Below are positions 9,349-20,264 of a stretch of 51,412 nucleotides of DNA, piece by piece. The stretch is from positions 1 through 51,412 of the forward strand of contig NZ_SUMC01000059.1 in assembly GCF_005047355.1 (NCBI RefSeq), given 5' to 3'. A program made the translations under genes and the position numbers. A model generated the notes under the pieces. That model made no database searches. It was not told the DNA's origin and saw nothing but the letters and a program-made list of their open reading frames with translations. Position 1 is the stretch's first letter; each line of letters begins with the position of its first letter. Origin of the DNA: Actinacidiphila oryziradicis (GTDB taxonomy: Bacteria; Actinomycetota; Actinomycetes; Streptomycetales; Streptomycetaceae).

Positions 9349-10563
9349 ATGGCTCTGAACACGTCGGCGGAGGCGCCGATCCCGGTCGGTGAGGTGTCGC
9401 GGCTGATCGGAGGGTGGATCGACAAGCTCGGCCCGGTGTGGGTGGAGGGGCAGATCACCCAGCTGTCGCGGCGCCCCGGCGCGGGGGTGGTCTTCCTGAC
9501 GCTGCGCGACCCGTCGCAGGACATCTCGCTGTCCGTCACCTGCTATCGGTCCGTCTTCGACCAGGTCGCGGACGCGGTCGGCGAGGGCGCGCGGATCGTG
9601 GTGCACGCGAAGCCGGAGTGGTACGCGCCGCGCGGGCAGCTGTCGCTGCGGGCGGCGGAGATCCGCCCGGTCGGCATCGGGGAGCTGCTGGCCCGGCTGG
9701 AACGGCTGAAGCGGAGCCTGGCGGCCGAGGGCCTGTTCGCGGCTGACCGGAAGAAGCCACTGCCGTTCCTGCCGCAGCTGATCGGGCTGGTCTGCGGCCG
9801 CGCGTCGGCGGCGGAGCACGATGTGCTGGAGAACGCCCGGCTGCGCTGGCCCGCCGTGCGCTTCGAGGTGCGGAATGTGCCGGTGCAGGGCGTGCACGCG
9901 GTCCCGCAGGTGATCGACGCGGTGCGGCAGCTGGACACCCACCCCGAGGTGGACGTGATCATCGTGACGCGCGGCGGCGGCAGCGTGGAGGACCTGCTGC
10001 CCTTCTCCGACGAGCAGCTGGTGCGTGCGGTGGCGGAATGCCGCACTCCGGTGGTGTCGGCGATCGGACACGAGCCGGACTCCCCGCTGCTCGACCTGGT
10101 GGCGGATCTGCGGGCATCGACACCGACGGACGCCGCGAAGCGCGTGGTGCCGGACGTGGGCGAGGAGCTGGCCCGGGTCGGCCAGCTGCGGCAGCGCGCG
10201 CTCCGCATGGTGAGCGGTCTCCTCGAACGCGAGGAGTACGGGCTCGCCCAGGCCCTCAGCCGCCCATGGATGGCCCGGCCGCACCGCCTGGTGGAGGAGC
10301 GCGAGGAGCAGATCGCGGCGCTGGTCGACCGTTCGCGGCGGGTCCTGCGGCATCGGCTCGACCGGGCGGACGGCGAGCTGGAGCACACCCTGGCCCGGGT
10401 GGTGTCGCTCTCCCCCGCCGCCACGCTCCAGCGCGGCTACGCGGTGCTCCAGCACGAGGACGGCTCCGTGGTGCGCACCGCGGCCGAGGTCGCCGACGAG
10501 CAGAAGCTCCGGGCCCGGGTGGCTGACGGAGAGTTTGCCGTCACTGTCGTACCGCGCGCCTAG
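9349..10563 (+). CDS. xseA: Exodeoxyribonuclease VII large subunit
   Basis: This 404-aa large subunit of the single-strand-specific exonuclease ExoVII acts with XseB in DNA repair and processing. It has an N-terminal OB fold (about 10-110, VSRLIGGWIDKLGPVWVEGQ), a catalytic core with TRGGGSVEDLLPFSDE (about 205-220) and AIGHEPDSPLLDLVADLRASTP (about 240), then a long coiled-coil part and a C-terminal GYAVLQHEDGSVV segment. ATG 9349 follows a short spacer from the divergent ispH; the frame open to 9253 is not family-like. xseB follows after 9 bp, so the two are an operon. Confidence 0.96.
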   Translation: MALNTSAEAPIPVGEVSRLIGGWIDKLGPVWVEGQITQLSRRPGAGVVFLTLRDPSQDISLSVTCYRSVFDQVADAVGEGARIVVHAKPEWYAPRGQLSLRAAEIRPVGIGELLARLERLKRSLAAEGLFAADRKKPLPFLPQLIGLVCGRASAAEHDVLENARLRWPAVRFEVRNVPVQGVHAVPQVIDAVRQLDTHPEVDVIIVTRGGGSVEDLLPFSDEQLVRAVAECRTPVVSAIGHEPDSPLLDLVADLRASTPTDAAKRVVPDVGEELARVGQLRQRALRMVSGLLEREEYGLAQALSRPWMARPHRLVEEREEQIAALVDRSRRVLRHRLDRADGELEHTLARVVSLSPAATLQRGYAVLQHEDGSVVRTAAEVADEQKLRARVADGEFAVTVVPRA

Positions 10564-10572
10564 GCTTGCGGT

Positions 10573-10800
10573 ATGGCAGACCAGGACACGTTGGGTTACG
10601 AGCAGGCACGCGATGAGCTGATCGACGTCGTACGCCGACTGGAAGCGGGCGGCGCGACTCTTGAGGAGTCCCTGGCCCTGTGGGAGCGGGGCGAGGAGCT
10701 CGCCAAGGTGTGCCGCCGCTGGCTCGAAGGCGCCAGAGCCCGGCTGGACGCGTCGCTGGCGCCTGAGGAGAGCGATGCGCCGAAGCAGGAAGAGGAGTAG
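10573..10800 (+). CDS. xseB: Exodeoxyribonuclease VII small subunit
   Basis: The 75-aa small helical hairpin protein binds the XseA coiled coil. Motifs: LGYEQARDELIDVVRRLEAGGATLEESLALWERGEELAKVCR, followed by an acidic tail (EESDAPKQEEE). It begins 9 bp after xseA and is surely co-transcribed with it. Length is normal for the family. Confidence 0.95.
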   Translation: MADQDTLGYEQARDELIDVVRRLEAGGATLEESLALWERGEELAKVCRRWLEGARARLDASLAPEESDAPKQEEE

Positions 10801-10845
10801 GCCTGCGCGCGGGGAGCCCCCAGAGCCCCCAGTTCTCCAACGCCG

Positions 10846-10880
10846 GATGGACCGCTCTGATGGACCGGATTGATGGACCG
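10846..10880 (+). repeat. Three GATGGACCG repeats with 13-bp period
   Basis: GATGGACCG starts at 10846, 10859 and 10872, separated by CTCT and GATT. They lie in the 194-bp gap upstream of the nitroreductase gene; a regulator-binding role is possible. Confidence 0.6.
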
Positions 10881-10917
10881 CAAGTGGTCCGAGTCACTTT
10901 GGGCAACGGAATTGTTG

Positions 10918-10934
10918 AACGTTCATAGAACGTT
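10918..10934 (+). promoter_or_regulatory. 7-3-7 palindrome upstream of the RutE-like gene
   Basis: AACGTTC-ATA-GAACGTT is a perfect inverted repeat about 60 bp upstream of the start at 10995. It is a candidate operator for a dimeric repressor of this monocistronic gene. Confidence 0.5.
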
Positions 10935-10994
10935 GGAGAGGGTGATCCCGCTTGCGCCGGCCGGCGCGGCAGCCGCGACACCCGAAGGTATTCC

Positions 10995-11588
10995 ATGACT
11001 CTCGTCCTCGACTCCGCCGCCCAGGACCTCCTCTTCCGCGAGGCACGCACCGCCAACACCTTCACCGACGAGCCGGTGACCGACGAGCAGTTCCAGGCCA
11101 TCTACGACCTGATCAAGTACGCCCCCACCTCGATGAACCAGCAGCCGCTGCGCATCATCCTGGTCCGTTCGCCCGAGGCCCGCGAGCGCCTGGTCGGCCA
11201 CCTGGCCGAGGGCAACCAGAAGAAGACCGCGACGGCCCCGCTGGTGGCGATTCTCGCCGCGGACAATGAGTTCCACGAGGAGCTGCCGAGCCAGTTCCCG
11301 CACTTCCCGCAGGCCAAGGACGTCGTCTTCGGCGACCGCGCGGTGCGGGAGGAGTCGGCCCGGATCAACGCCACGATCCAGGTCGGGTACTTCATCCTGG
11401 GCGTCCGCGCCGCCGGGCTGGCGGCAGGCCCGATGACCGGCTTCGACGCCGAGGGCATCACCAAGGAGTTCTTCCCCGACGGCGACCACTCCGTGCTGGT
11501 CGTCGTCAACATCGGCAAGCCGGGCAAGGACGCCTGGTTCCCGCGCAGCCCGCGCCTGGCCTACGACGAGGTCGTCACCACCGCCTGA
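10995..11588 (+). CDS. Malonic semialdehyde reductase-type nitroreductase (RutE/HadB-like)
   Basis: A 197-aa member of the nitroreductase fold, RutE subgroup, FMN-dependent and using NAD(P)H; RutE reduces malonic semialdehyde to 3-hydroxypropionate in E. coli. Visible are the phosphate-contacting start (LFREARTANTFTDEPV), the flavin-site motif IKYAPTSMNQQPLRIILV and the C-terminal GFDAEGITKEFFPDGDHSVLVVVNIGKPG. No other rut genes are nearby, so the physiological substrate is unsure. The gene stands alone between two strong signals: a palindromic operator candidate upstream and a 15-bp terminator stem. Confidence 0.82.
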   Translation: MTLVLDSAAQDLLFREARTANTFTDEPVTDEQFQAIYDLIKYAPTSMNQQPLRIILVRSPEARERLVGHLAEGNQKKTATAPLVAILAADNEFHEELPSQFPHFPQAKDVVFGDRAVREESARINATIQVGYFILGVRAAGLAAGPMTGFDAEGITKEFFPDGDHSVLVVVNIGKPGKDAWFPRSPRLAYDEVVTTA

Positions 11589-11606
11589 CCGCCCCCGCCC
11601 CCGGTC

Positions 11607-12155
11607 CTACTTGCCGCCGCGCTCCTCGAGCGCGGCGGCAAGCTGCGTGAGCCGGGCGGGCGAGGACGTGCCGGTGACGATCGTGGTGACCCCGCTCTCC
11701 TCGCGCACCAGCGCGTCGTACTTCGTACCGTAGTACTGGAGCCAGCGCTCACCGGCGATGACCCGGGTGCCGTTCCGCCGCGCGTCATAGCTCTTCTGCG
11801 CGATGAACGTCGCGGCGGGGGCATTGCTCTGCTCCACCGCGGCGTACTGGTTCTGCGGGTCGACGAAGCCCAAGTGCCACTGGACGTTCTTCGGGTCGGC
11901 GCTGTTGTACGTCACGGAGCTCGCGCGCCAGCCCTTGGCGAGGCCGACCGGCCCGGCGACCTTGAACGGCGCGTCCCGGCGTGCCTGGTCCAGCTCGACC
12001 GTGTAGCTGACCGTCCGCACCGGGTCATGATTCTCGTCGTGCGGGACGAATAGGTAGATAACCGCGACGACGACGCCGATCGCCGCCATCGAGAGCACCA
12101 TGTCCCACACCGTCTGCCTGCCGCGCTTGTTTGCCACGACCCCATGGTCCCCCAT
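11607..12155 (-). CDS. DUF4245 domain protein, single-pass membrane protein
   Basis: A 182-aa protein: a short basic cytosolic start (ANKRGRQTVWDMVLS), one membrane helix MAAIGVVVAVIYLFVP, then an extracytoplasmic domain with VSYTVELDQARRDAPF, LAKGWRASSVTYN, WHLGFVDPQNQYAAVEQS and GERWLQYYG, which are DUF4245 features as I recall. Its function is unknown; members are common in actinobacteria, often near glpX and fumarase genes as here. GTG or ATG starts a few codons downstream are also possible; 12155 is the first ATG. It is divergent from glpX with about 450 bp between. Confidence 0.85.
   Translation of the reverse strand: MGDHGVVANKRGRQTVWDMVLSMAAIGVVVAVIYLFVPHDENHDPVRTVSYTVELDQARRDAPFKVAGPVGLAKGWRASSVTYNSADPKNVQWHLGFVDPQNQYAAVEQSNAPAATFIAQKSYDARRNGTRVIAGERWLQYYGTKYDALVREESGVTTIVTGTSSPARLTQLAAALEERGGK
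11610..11642. terminator. Bidirectional terminator, 15-bp stem
   Basis: CTTGCCGCCGCGCTC and GAGCGCGGCGGCAAG pair perfectly around a CTC loop between two convergent genes. The stem overlaps the last codons of the DUF4245 gene. Confidence 0.75.
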
Positions 12156-12603
12156 ACCCGGAACCCGGAAGGCAACCGGGTAGGGGACCGCTCATGTGAC
12201 AGGCGCCCTGCTCATTCTTGCGCCGACCGGATAAGGTCGTACTACCGTTCCTCAACACTGAGCAGGAGGATTCCCGCCCAATGGCAGGTCCCGAACGGTT
12301 TTGGACGCGCTGGTCGTCCGCTTTCGCTCCCGGGCAGCGACGCATGTCCTGCATGCGGTCCGACCCCAGGAGGGCAGGGTCCCTCACGACCAGCGATGCC
12401 CGGCCGGATCTGGACGACGCCGGGGCCCCGGACCATCACTGCGGTGACACGGGGGCAGCGAAACAGCTTTCCGACCAGCCCGCAGGCACCCACAGCCCCG
12501 ACACCGGGTAATCACCCGATCGGGTAACGCGTTCTCGTACCCACTCGCACAAGCAGTTCCCAACCCTCTTTCCGGCCGTCCTCGTACAGAAAGGTGCGCC
12601 GTG
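12156..12603. promoter_or_regulatory. Intergenic region between DUF4245 and glpX
   Basis: The region contains a 12-bp palindrome ACCCGATCGGGT (12514-12525) about 80 bp before glpX and a possible 76-codon ORF at 12281-12511 behind an AGGAGG. That ORF has weak codon bias and is probably not a gene. A GATAAGGT (about 12230) could be part of a -10 box. Nothing else is clear. Confidence 0.4.
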
Positions 12604-13635
12604 ATGACCGAACAGCACTTGCCGCCCCAGCTCGAAGTGAGCCCCGAGGCCCCCGACCGCAACCTCGCTCTGGAACTCGTCCGGGTGACGGAAGCCGCCG
12701 CCATGGCCGCCGGCCGCTGGGTCGGCCGCGGTGACAAGAACGGCGCCGACGGCGCCGCCGTCAAAGCGATGCGCACCCTCGTCTCCACCGTCTCGATGAA
12801 CGGCATCGTCGTCATCGGCGAAGGCGAGAAGGACAAAGCGCCCATGCTCTTCAACGGCGAGCGGATCGGCGACGGCACCGGCGCGGAGTGCGATGTCGCC
12901 GTGGACCCGGTCGACGGCACCACGCTCACCGCCAAGGGCATGCCGAACGCCGTGTCCGTGCTGGCGGTCGCCGACCGCGGCACGATGTACGACCCGTCGG
13001 CCGTCTTCTACATGGACAAGCTCGCCACCGGCCCCGAGGCGGCGGACGTCGTGGACATCACCGCCCCCGCGTCGGTCAATGTCCGCCGGGTCGCCAAGGC
13101 CAAGGGCATCGCGCCCGAGGATGTCACCGTCGTCCTGCTCGACCGGCCGCGCCACGACACCCTGGCCAAGGAGATCCGGGAGACCGGCGCCCGGATCAAG
13201 TTCATCTCCGACGGCGATGTCGCGGGCGCCATCATGGCCGTACGCGACGGCACCGGCGTCGATCTGCTGCTCGGCATCGGCGGCACACCGGAGGGCATCA
13301 TCGCGGCCTGCGCCATCAAGTGTCTCGGTGGCACCATCCAAGGCCGGCTCTGGCCCAAGGACGCCGCCGAGAAGCAGCGCGCGCTCGACGCCGGTCACGA
13401 CCTGGACCGCGTCCTGGAGACCGACGACCTGGTCAGCGGCGAGAATGTGTTTTTCGTCGCCACCGGCATCACCGACGGCGAACTGCTGCGCGGGGTGCGC
13501 TACCGCGCGGAGACCGCCACGACCTCGTCCCTCGTCATGCGGTCGAAGTCAGGCACCATCCGGCAGATCGACTCCACGCACCGGCTGTCCAAACTGCGTG
13601 CGTACAGCGCGATCGACTTCGACCGCGCCCGCTGA
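12604..13635 (+). CDS. glpX: Class II fructose-1,6-bisphosphatase
   Basis: A 343-aa GlpX-type phosphatase that hydrolyses fructose-1,6-bisphosphate in gluconeogenesis. Metal and substrate motifs are present: VVIGEGEKDKAPML (about 63-76), DVAVDPVDGTTLTAKG (about 96-111), SDGDVAGAIMAV and GIGGTPEGIIAACAIKC. Streptomyces rely on this class II enzyme. ATG 12604 is used; the GTG at 12601 is directly in front and equally placed behind AGAAAGG. It is convergent with the WhiB-like gene across a shared terminator and is monocistronic. Confidence 0.95.
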   Translation: MTEQHLPPQLEVSPEAPDRNLALELVRVTEAAAMAAGRWVGRGDKNGADGAAVKAMRTLVSTVSMNGIVVIGEGEKDKAPMLFNGERIGDGTGAECDVAVDPVDGTTLTAKGMPNAVSVLAVADRGTMYDPSAVFYMDKLATGPEAADVVDITAPASVNVRRVAKAKGIAPEDVTVVLLDRPRHDTLAKEIRETGARIKFISDGDVAGAIMAVRDGTGVDLLLGIGGTPEGIIAACAIKCLGGTIQGRLWPKDAAEKQRALDAGHDLDRVLETDDLVSGENVFFVATGITDGELLRGVRYRAETATTSSLVMRSKSGTIRQIDSTHRLSKLRAYSAIDFDRAR

Positions 13636-13641
13636 CGGACG

Positions 13642-13677
13642 CGCGGCGGGGTGACGGGACCGGGTCACCCCGCCGCG
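13642..13677. terminator. Bidirectional terminator between glpX and the WhiB-like gene
   Basis: CGCGGCGGGGTGAC (13642-13655) pairs perfectly with GTCACCCCGCCGCG (13664-13677) across an 8-nt loop. It overlaps the stop of the minus-strand gene. Confidence 0.8.
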
Positions 13678-14012
13678 GCGATCCTCGCCGTGCGCTGCAG
13701 CTCCGCGTCCCTGCGGCGCCGCCGGGCCAGCACGACGCGGCGCTCCGCCGCTGTCAGGCCGCCCCATACGCCGTACGGTTCCGGTTGGAGCAACGCGTGC
13801 TCCCGGCACTCGATCATCACCGGGCAGCGCGCACACACCCGCTTGGCGGCCTCCTCGCGGGACAGCCGCGCCGCGGTCGGCTCCTTCGAGGGAGCGAAGA
13901 ACAGCCCCGCCTCATCGCTGCGGCAGGCCGCTTCCGAGTGCCATGGACCGGCCAAATCCCGAGGGTGTGAGCCACTGCTGGATACTGCCGGGGGCTCGAT
14001 CGGTTGAAGCAC
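13665..14012 (-). CDS. wblI: WhiB-family iron-sulfur transcriptional regulator (WblI-like)
   Basis: A 115-aa Wbl protein with four cluster cysteines C30, C60, C63 and C69 (AAC..., RVCARCPVMIEC), the GVWGG turn at 81-85 and a basic C-terminal DNA/sigma-contact tail (RRVVLARRRRRD). Wbl proteins bind a redox-sensitive [4Fe-4S] cluster and act on the principal sigma factor. The symbol comes from position: in S. coelicolor, as I recall, wblI lies next to the glpX FBPase and the fumarase genes. The GTG start at 14012 has AGGAG 6-7 nt upstream. Which Wbl subclass it is cannot be proved from sequence alone. Confidence 0.8.
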   Translation of the reverse strand: MLQPIEPPAVSSSGSHPRDLAGPWHSEAACRSDEAGLFFAPSKEPTAARLSREEAAKRVCARCPVMIECREHALLQPEPYGVWGGLTAAERRVVLARRRRRDAELQRTARIAAAG

Positions 14013-14310
14013 TGGATACTCCTGACGACGGCTCGGCGTGGTGTCACCCTTGACCGTCGCGCAGCCCGCGTGCCCGCTTCCGCGCGGCCGTCGGCGGAGA
14101 CGGCCGGGCGCGCGACGTGTCCCCCGTCCCTACCCGCTGTACGTGCATTCATGCGTACGGTGTTCATGACGCCTCCCTCCCGGAAAAGACGCGGGAGAGG
14201 CCAGGAGAGGCCAGGAGATGGGGGCTCTCACCCGCCTCCACGGCTGACGGCGGGGCCGGGGCGGCCTCCAACAGCATCGATACCGGCGCTGTTCGATCCC
14301 CTCGATCGCC
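14013..14310. other. Gene-free stretch upstream of the WhiB-like gene
   Basis: This holds the minus-strand promoter of the WhiB-like gene and the 3' flank of the DUF1707 gene. The only structure I see is a 10-bp tandem duplication, GAGAGGCCAG x2, at about 14192-14215. No ORF shows codon bias. Confidence 0.35.
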
Positions 14311-15000
14311 TCAATCGCCCAGTTCGGCGGAGCCGCGCGGTTTCAGCCGCTTTCCGGCCTTCGGCTTCGCCTCGACCCCGCCCCAGAAGGCGAAGCCGGT
14401 GACACGCACCAGGGCGCCCGGGTCGGCGGACTCCTGGGCCCTGATGTCGGAGCCGCCCATGATGCCGACGACTCCGCCGCCGCGCAGCGTGACGTTCTCC
14501 GGGACCTTGATCTCGATGCCGCCCATGATGGCGGTGCAGTTGATGACCAGCTCCGGCGCGGTGAAGGTCGCGTTGGTGAGGTCGATGACGACCCCGCCCA
14601 TGATCGCCACGGCGTTGATCCGGTGGCCGACCCGCCAGCGCCCCTTTCGCTCGGCGCCGCCGAGGATGCCGACCAGGTTCGGATTCTCCCCGGAGTGATC
14701 GGGCGCGTACGTATGCGCGGCAGAGGCCGGGGCGGTGGCGGAGGAACGGCCGGCCGGCAGATCCCGTACGAATGGCTCCAGCTCGCCGACGGTCTTGGCC
14801 GCGTAGACCCCGTCGAGCCGCTCGGAGTGCTCTTCCGTGGTCAGCCGCCCCTCGGCGAACGCGTCACGCAGGATGTCAGCGACCCGGTCGCGGTCCGCGT
14901 CGGACGCGCGGAGGGACGCCTCAGACGCGCGGAGGGACGTCTCGGACACGCGGAGATCGGGCTCGGCAGGGGTTCGCTTCTGAAGCGACGACTCGTCCAC
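14311..15000 (-). CDS. DUF1707 SHOCT-like protein with LiaF-type C-terminus
   Basis: A protein of about 229 aa. The N-terminus has degenerate 7-residue repeats (LRVSETS-LRASEAS-LRASDAD) leading into the DUF1707 helical motif DRDRVADILRDAFAEGRLTTEEHSERLDGVYAAKTVGEL. The C-terminal half alternates glycine turns (VAIMGGVVID, AIMGGIEIKVPENV, GIMGGSDIRA, FAFWGGVEAK), the beta-solenoid pattern of the LiaF/DUF2154 C-terminal domain. There is no membrane segment, so it is probably cytosolic or peripheral; its function is unknown, and the related LiaF acts in envelope-stress sensing. GTG 15000 is preferred (GGTGGG 5 nt upstream) over GTG 15015. Confidence 0.82.
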   Translation of the reverse strand: MDESSLQKRTPAEPDLRVSETSLRASEASLRASDADRDRVADILRDAFAEGRLTTEEHSERLDGVYAAKTVGELEPFVRDLPAGRSSATAPASAAHTYAPDHSGENPNLVGILGGAERKGRWRVGHRINAVAIMGGVVIDLTNATFTAPELVINCTAIMGGIEIKVPENVTLRGGGVVGIMGGSDIRAQESADPGALVRVTGFAFWGGVEAKPKAGKRLKPRGSAELGD

Positions 15001-15140
15001 CCGCCCACCGTACACAAACGCGATAGATCGCGACTAGAGAGCGTCACGCTCAGGTGAGGGGCACCTCACACATTCGTTGCTCACGGCAGGTTCTACGCTG
15101 GATCCGCTTCATCGACGTAGCGGAGTGAGGAAAACCAACG

Positions 15141-16802
<1,662 letters not shown>

Positions 16803-17088
16803 AGCTCCTTCGGCCCAGGATCCGGGCAGCTGTCCGCCGCTCGGCCTCGCGCTCGGGCCGACAACGGGGGCACTCGCAGGGCGGGTAGACAACGCCGTCG
16901 TCCCGGACTGGCAGCGGGTCTCCCGTACTGACGGTCAGCTTGGGCCCCCACGTTTTCCCGCTGTCCCGACTGACCCGAATCCACAGACGGCCATGCTTTT
17001 CCATGTCGGTGCTCCCTTGCAGCTCCGGCCGGCCCCGGGACGTTTGCTGCGTCGCCGGGGCACCCTTTGAATCCAACTGCACCATACC

Positions 17089-17156
17089 GCTCTATGCCGC
17101 TTCATGATGCTGTATGGAGCTACCCAGTGGTGCACATAGCTTTGGCCAGCTCTATG
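17089..17156. promoter_or_regulatory. Operator-like repeats in the divergent GntR promoter
   Basis: GCTCTATG occurs at 17089-17096 and 17149-17156, GCTGTATG at 17109-17116, and the inverse CATAGC at 17135-17140. All lie between the divergent small gene (start 17004) and the GntR gene (start 17165), so they are candidate autoregulatory sites. Confidence 0.4.
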
Positions 17157-17164
17157 TTCGAATC

Positions 17165-17434
17165 ATGGAAGAGTCGCCTATCGACCCGACAGCGGCTGAG
17201 TACGTCTACCGGCAGCTTGCTGACGCGCTGGCCGCCGATATCACCTCGGGAAGGCTTCACCCTGGCGCGCGCCTGCCGGGTGAGCGTGCATTGGCCGAGC
17301 AGTACGGCGTGGCCGTCGGCACGGCACGCAGAGCGGTGCAGGAACTGCGGGACCGGGGGCTCGCGGTGACACTCCCCGCCAAGGGGACGTACATCGCTGC
17401 CCCAGCAGCTAACAGCGGCGATGCGGCTCCTTAA
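17165..17434 (+). CDS. GntR-family winged-helix regulator, DNA-binding domain only
   Basis: An 89-aa protein that is nearly only the GntR wHTH: EYVYRQLADALAADITSGRL, GARLPGERALAEQYGVAVGTARRAVQELRDRGLAVTLPAKGTYI. No effector-binding domain follows, as is common for short Streptomyces GntR proteins of accessory regions. The start ATG 17165 agrees with the domain start. A second GntR gene begins 18 bp after the stop, so both are likely one operon, controlled from the repeat-rich region upstream. Confidence 0.85.
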   Translation: MEESPIDPTAAEYVYRQLADALAADITSGRLHPGARLPGERALAEQYGVAVGTARRAVQELRDRGLAVTLPAKGTYIAAPAANSGDAAP

Positions 17435-17451
17435 GCCAGGAGAGCTGAGTC

Positions 17452-17799
17452 ATGGCCAACGATCCCGGTGCAGAGATTGATCACGGCGCACCGCTTACGC
17501 CGTACCGGCAGCTCGCTGAGATCCTCCGGGCACGCGTCGCACGAGGTGATTGGGCACCAGGACGTGCGATGGGAAGCGAGACGCAGCTCGTACAGCAATA
17601 CGGCATCGCCCGCACCACCATCCGGCGCGCCATCGCCGTGCTCGTACAGGAGGGGATCGTGTTCACGGTGCCCCAGCGGGGGACTTTCGTCACCGCCCCG
17701 GCGGACAACGGCGGCGCACCGGCCAGGACCCGACCCGCTGAGCCGGTCAATCAACGCGACGTCGGCGCGAACACGCAGGCGAGCAGTTCGGCCATTTGA
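17452..17799 (+). CDS. Second short GntR-family regulator
   Basis: A 115-aa protein with a GntR wHTH at about 13-80 (TPYRQLAEILRARVARGDWAPG, LVQQYGIARTTIRRAIAVLVQEGIVFTVPQRGTFVTAP) and a polar tail of about 35 aa. It is clearly paralogous to the upstream GntR but diverged, and it sits 18 bp downstream behind AGGAGAGC. The tail runs into a region that may be an older minus-strand relic. No ligand domain is present; the target genes are unknown. Confidence 0.85.
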   Translation: MANDPGAEIDHGAPLTPYRQLAEILRARVARGDWAPGRAMGSETQLVQQYGIARTTIRRAIAVLVQEGIVFTVPQRGTFVTAPADNGGAPARTRPAEPVNQRDVGANTQASSSAI

Positions 17800-17916
17800 G
17801 ACGGTGGGCTCGCCCAAGTGCCGGACCGCGTCCCAGGCGAGCAGCTTGTCGACCGCATCTTCCAGTGCCCGGTCCCAGTGGGCAAGCGCTTCCCCCACGC
17901 TGATGTTCTCTTCCAC
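17760..17916 (-). pseudogene. Possible 5' relic of a minus-strand gene
   Basis: Starting with GTG 17916, about 52 codons read naturally (EENISVGEALAHWDRALEDAVDKLLAWDAVRHLGEPTVS) with fair third-position bias; the frame then enters the antisense of the second GntR gene. It could be a gene cut by the GntR insert, or chance. I do not recognise a family. Confidence 0.3.
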
Positions 17917-18003
17917 GGCGTGCGCATGCGTACGCGCGCACGCGCCGAAATGAGCCGGGCCAACCTTGGGAACAGATCACCTTTTCCGGGCACTCTCATA
18001 TGC

Positions 18004-19398
<1,395 letters not shown>

Positions 19399-19456
19399 CC
19401 ATCGGGACACCCGAAAGGGTGACGCCGCCGTAACACACGGTGCGTAAGATCCGTTC

Positions 19457-20137
19457 ATGACAGCCGAAACACTTCTGCCCGGAACAGGACACGGCACCGG
19501 CGGCGGCCACTGGAAGCCGGGCGAGCAGATCCTGTGGCGATACCGGGCCAACGGGACGGACCGGGTGCACATCTGCCGCCCGGTGACAGTGGTGCGCGAC
19601 GACGCGGAGCTGCTCGCGGCGTGGATGGCGCCGGGCACCAGATGCGTGAAGCCAGTACTTGCCGACGGGTCCTCGATCGACCGGGAACCACTGGAGACAC
19701 GCTACGTAAAGCCGCGGACCACGAGCATCGAGCAGTGGTGGGGCGCCGGGGTGCTGAAGCTGGCGCGCCCCGGGCAGGCATGGTCGGTGTGGCTGTTCTG
19801 GCAACAGGACTGGCGGTTCAAGAACTGGTACGTGAACCTGGAGGAGCCGCTGCGCCGCTGGTCGGGCGGGATCGACTCGGAGGATCACTTCCTCGACATC
19901 TCCGTGGCCCCGGACCGCTCATGGCACTGGCTGGACGAGGACGAGTTCGCGCAGGCGCAGGCCGCCGGGCTGATGCCCGCCGCGACGGCCGACGCGGTAC
20001 GGGGGGCCGGGGACCGGGCGGTCGAGGTCATCCGGGCGTGGGGGCGCCCCTTCCGGGACGGATGGGAGAACTGGAGGCCGGATCCGGCGTGGCCGGTACC
20101 GGCACTTCCGGTTGACTGGGACCGTCAGGCAATGTGA
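19457..20137 (+). CDS. DUF402 family protein
   Basis: A 226-aa protein with the DUF402/FomD-like fold: GEQILWRYRANGTDRVHICRPVTVV, VWLFWQQDWRFKNWYVNLEEPLRR, DHFLDISVAPDRSWHWLDEDEFAQA. Conserved Asp, Glu and Tyr in WYVNLEEP and DHFLDI are likely metal ligands; relatives hydrolyse nucleotidyl-phosphate or nucleoside diphosphate substrates, but this member's substrate is unknown. It is 58 bp downstream of fumC on the same strand and may share its transcript. The Trp-rich C-terminus (WENWRPDPAWPVP) is normal for Streptomyces members as I recall. Confidence 0.82.
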   Translation: MTAETLLPGTGHGTGGGHWKPGEQILWRYRANGTDRVHICRPVTVVRDDAELLAAWMAPGTRCVKPVLADGSSIDREPLETRYVKPRTTSIEQWWGAGVLKLARPGQAWSVWLFWQQDWRFKNWYVNLEEPLRRWSGGIDSEDHFLDISVAPDRSWHWLDEDEFAQAQAAGLMPAATADAVRGAGDRAVEVIRAWGRPFRDGWENWRPDPAWPVPALPVDWDRQAM

Positions 20138-20264
20138 CCTTGTGAGCCCGTTGGGGGGCCGTTCGGCTTCAAACACAGAATCGTGCTTCGCATCACTGCG
20201 CAAATACCAAGCCCGTATTAAGGTTTGACGCTACGTCACTGAAGGTCATAGGAGGCCCCGGACC

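Noticed and set aside
12281..12511. A 76-codon ORF behind AGGAGG in the DUF4245-glpX gap
   Set aside because: The spacing to the ATG is long, the codon bias is weak and the product is low in structure; it is kept only as a remark in the intergenic entry.
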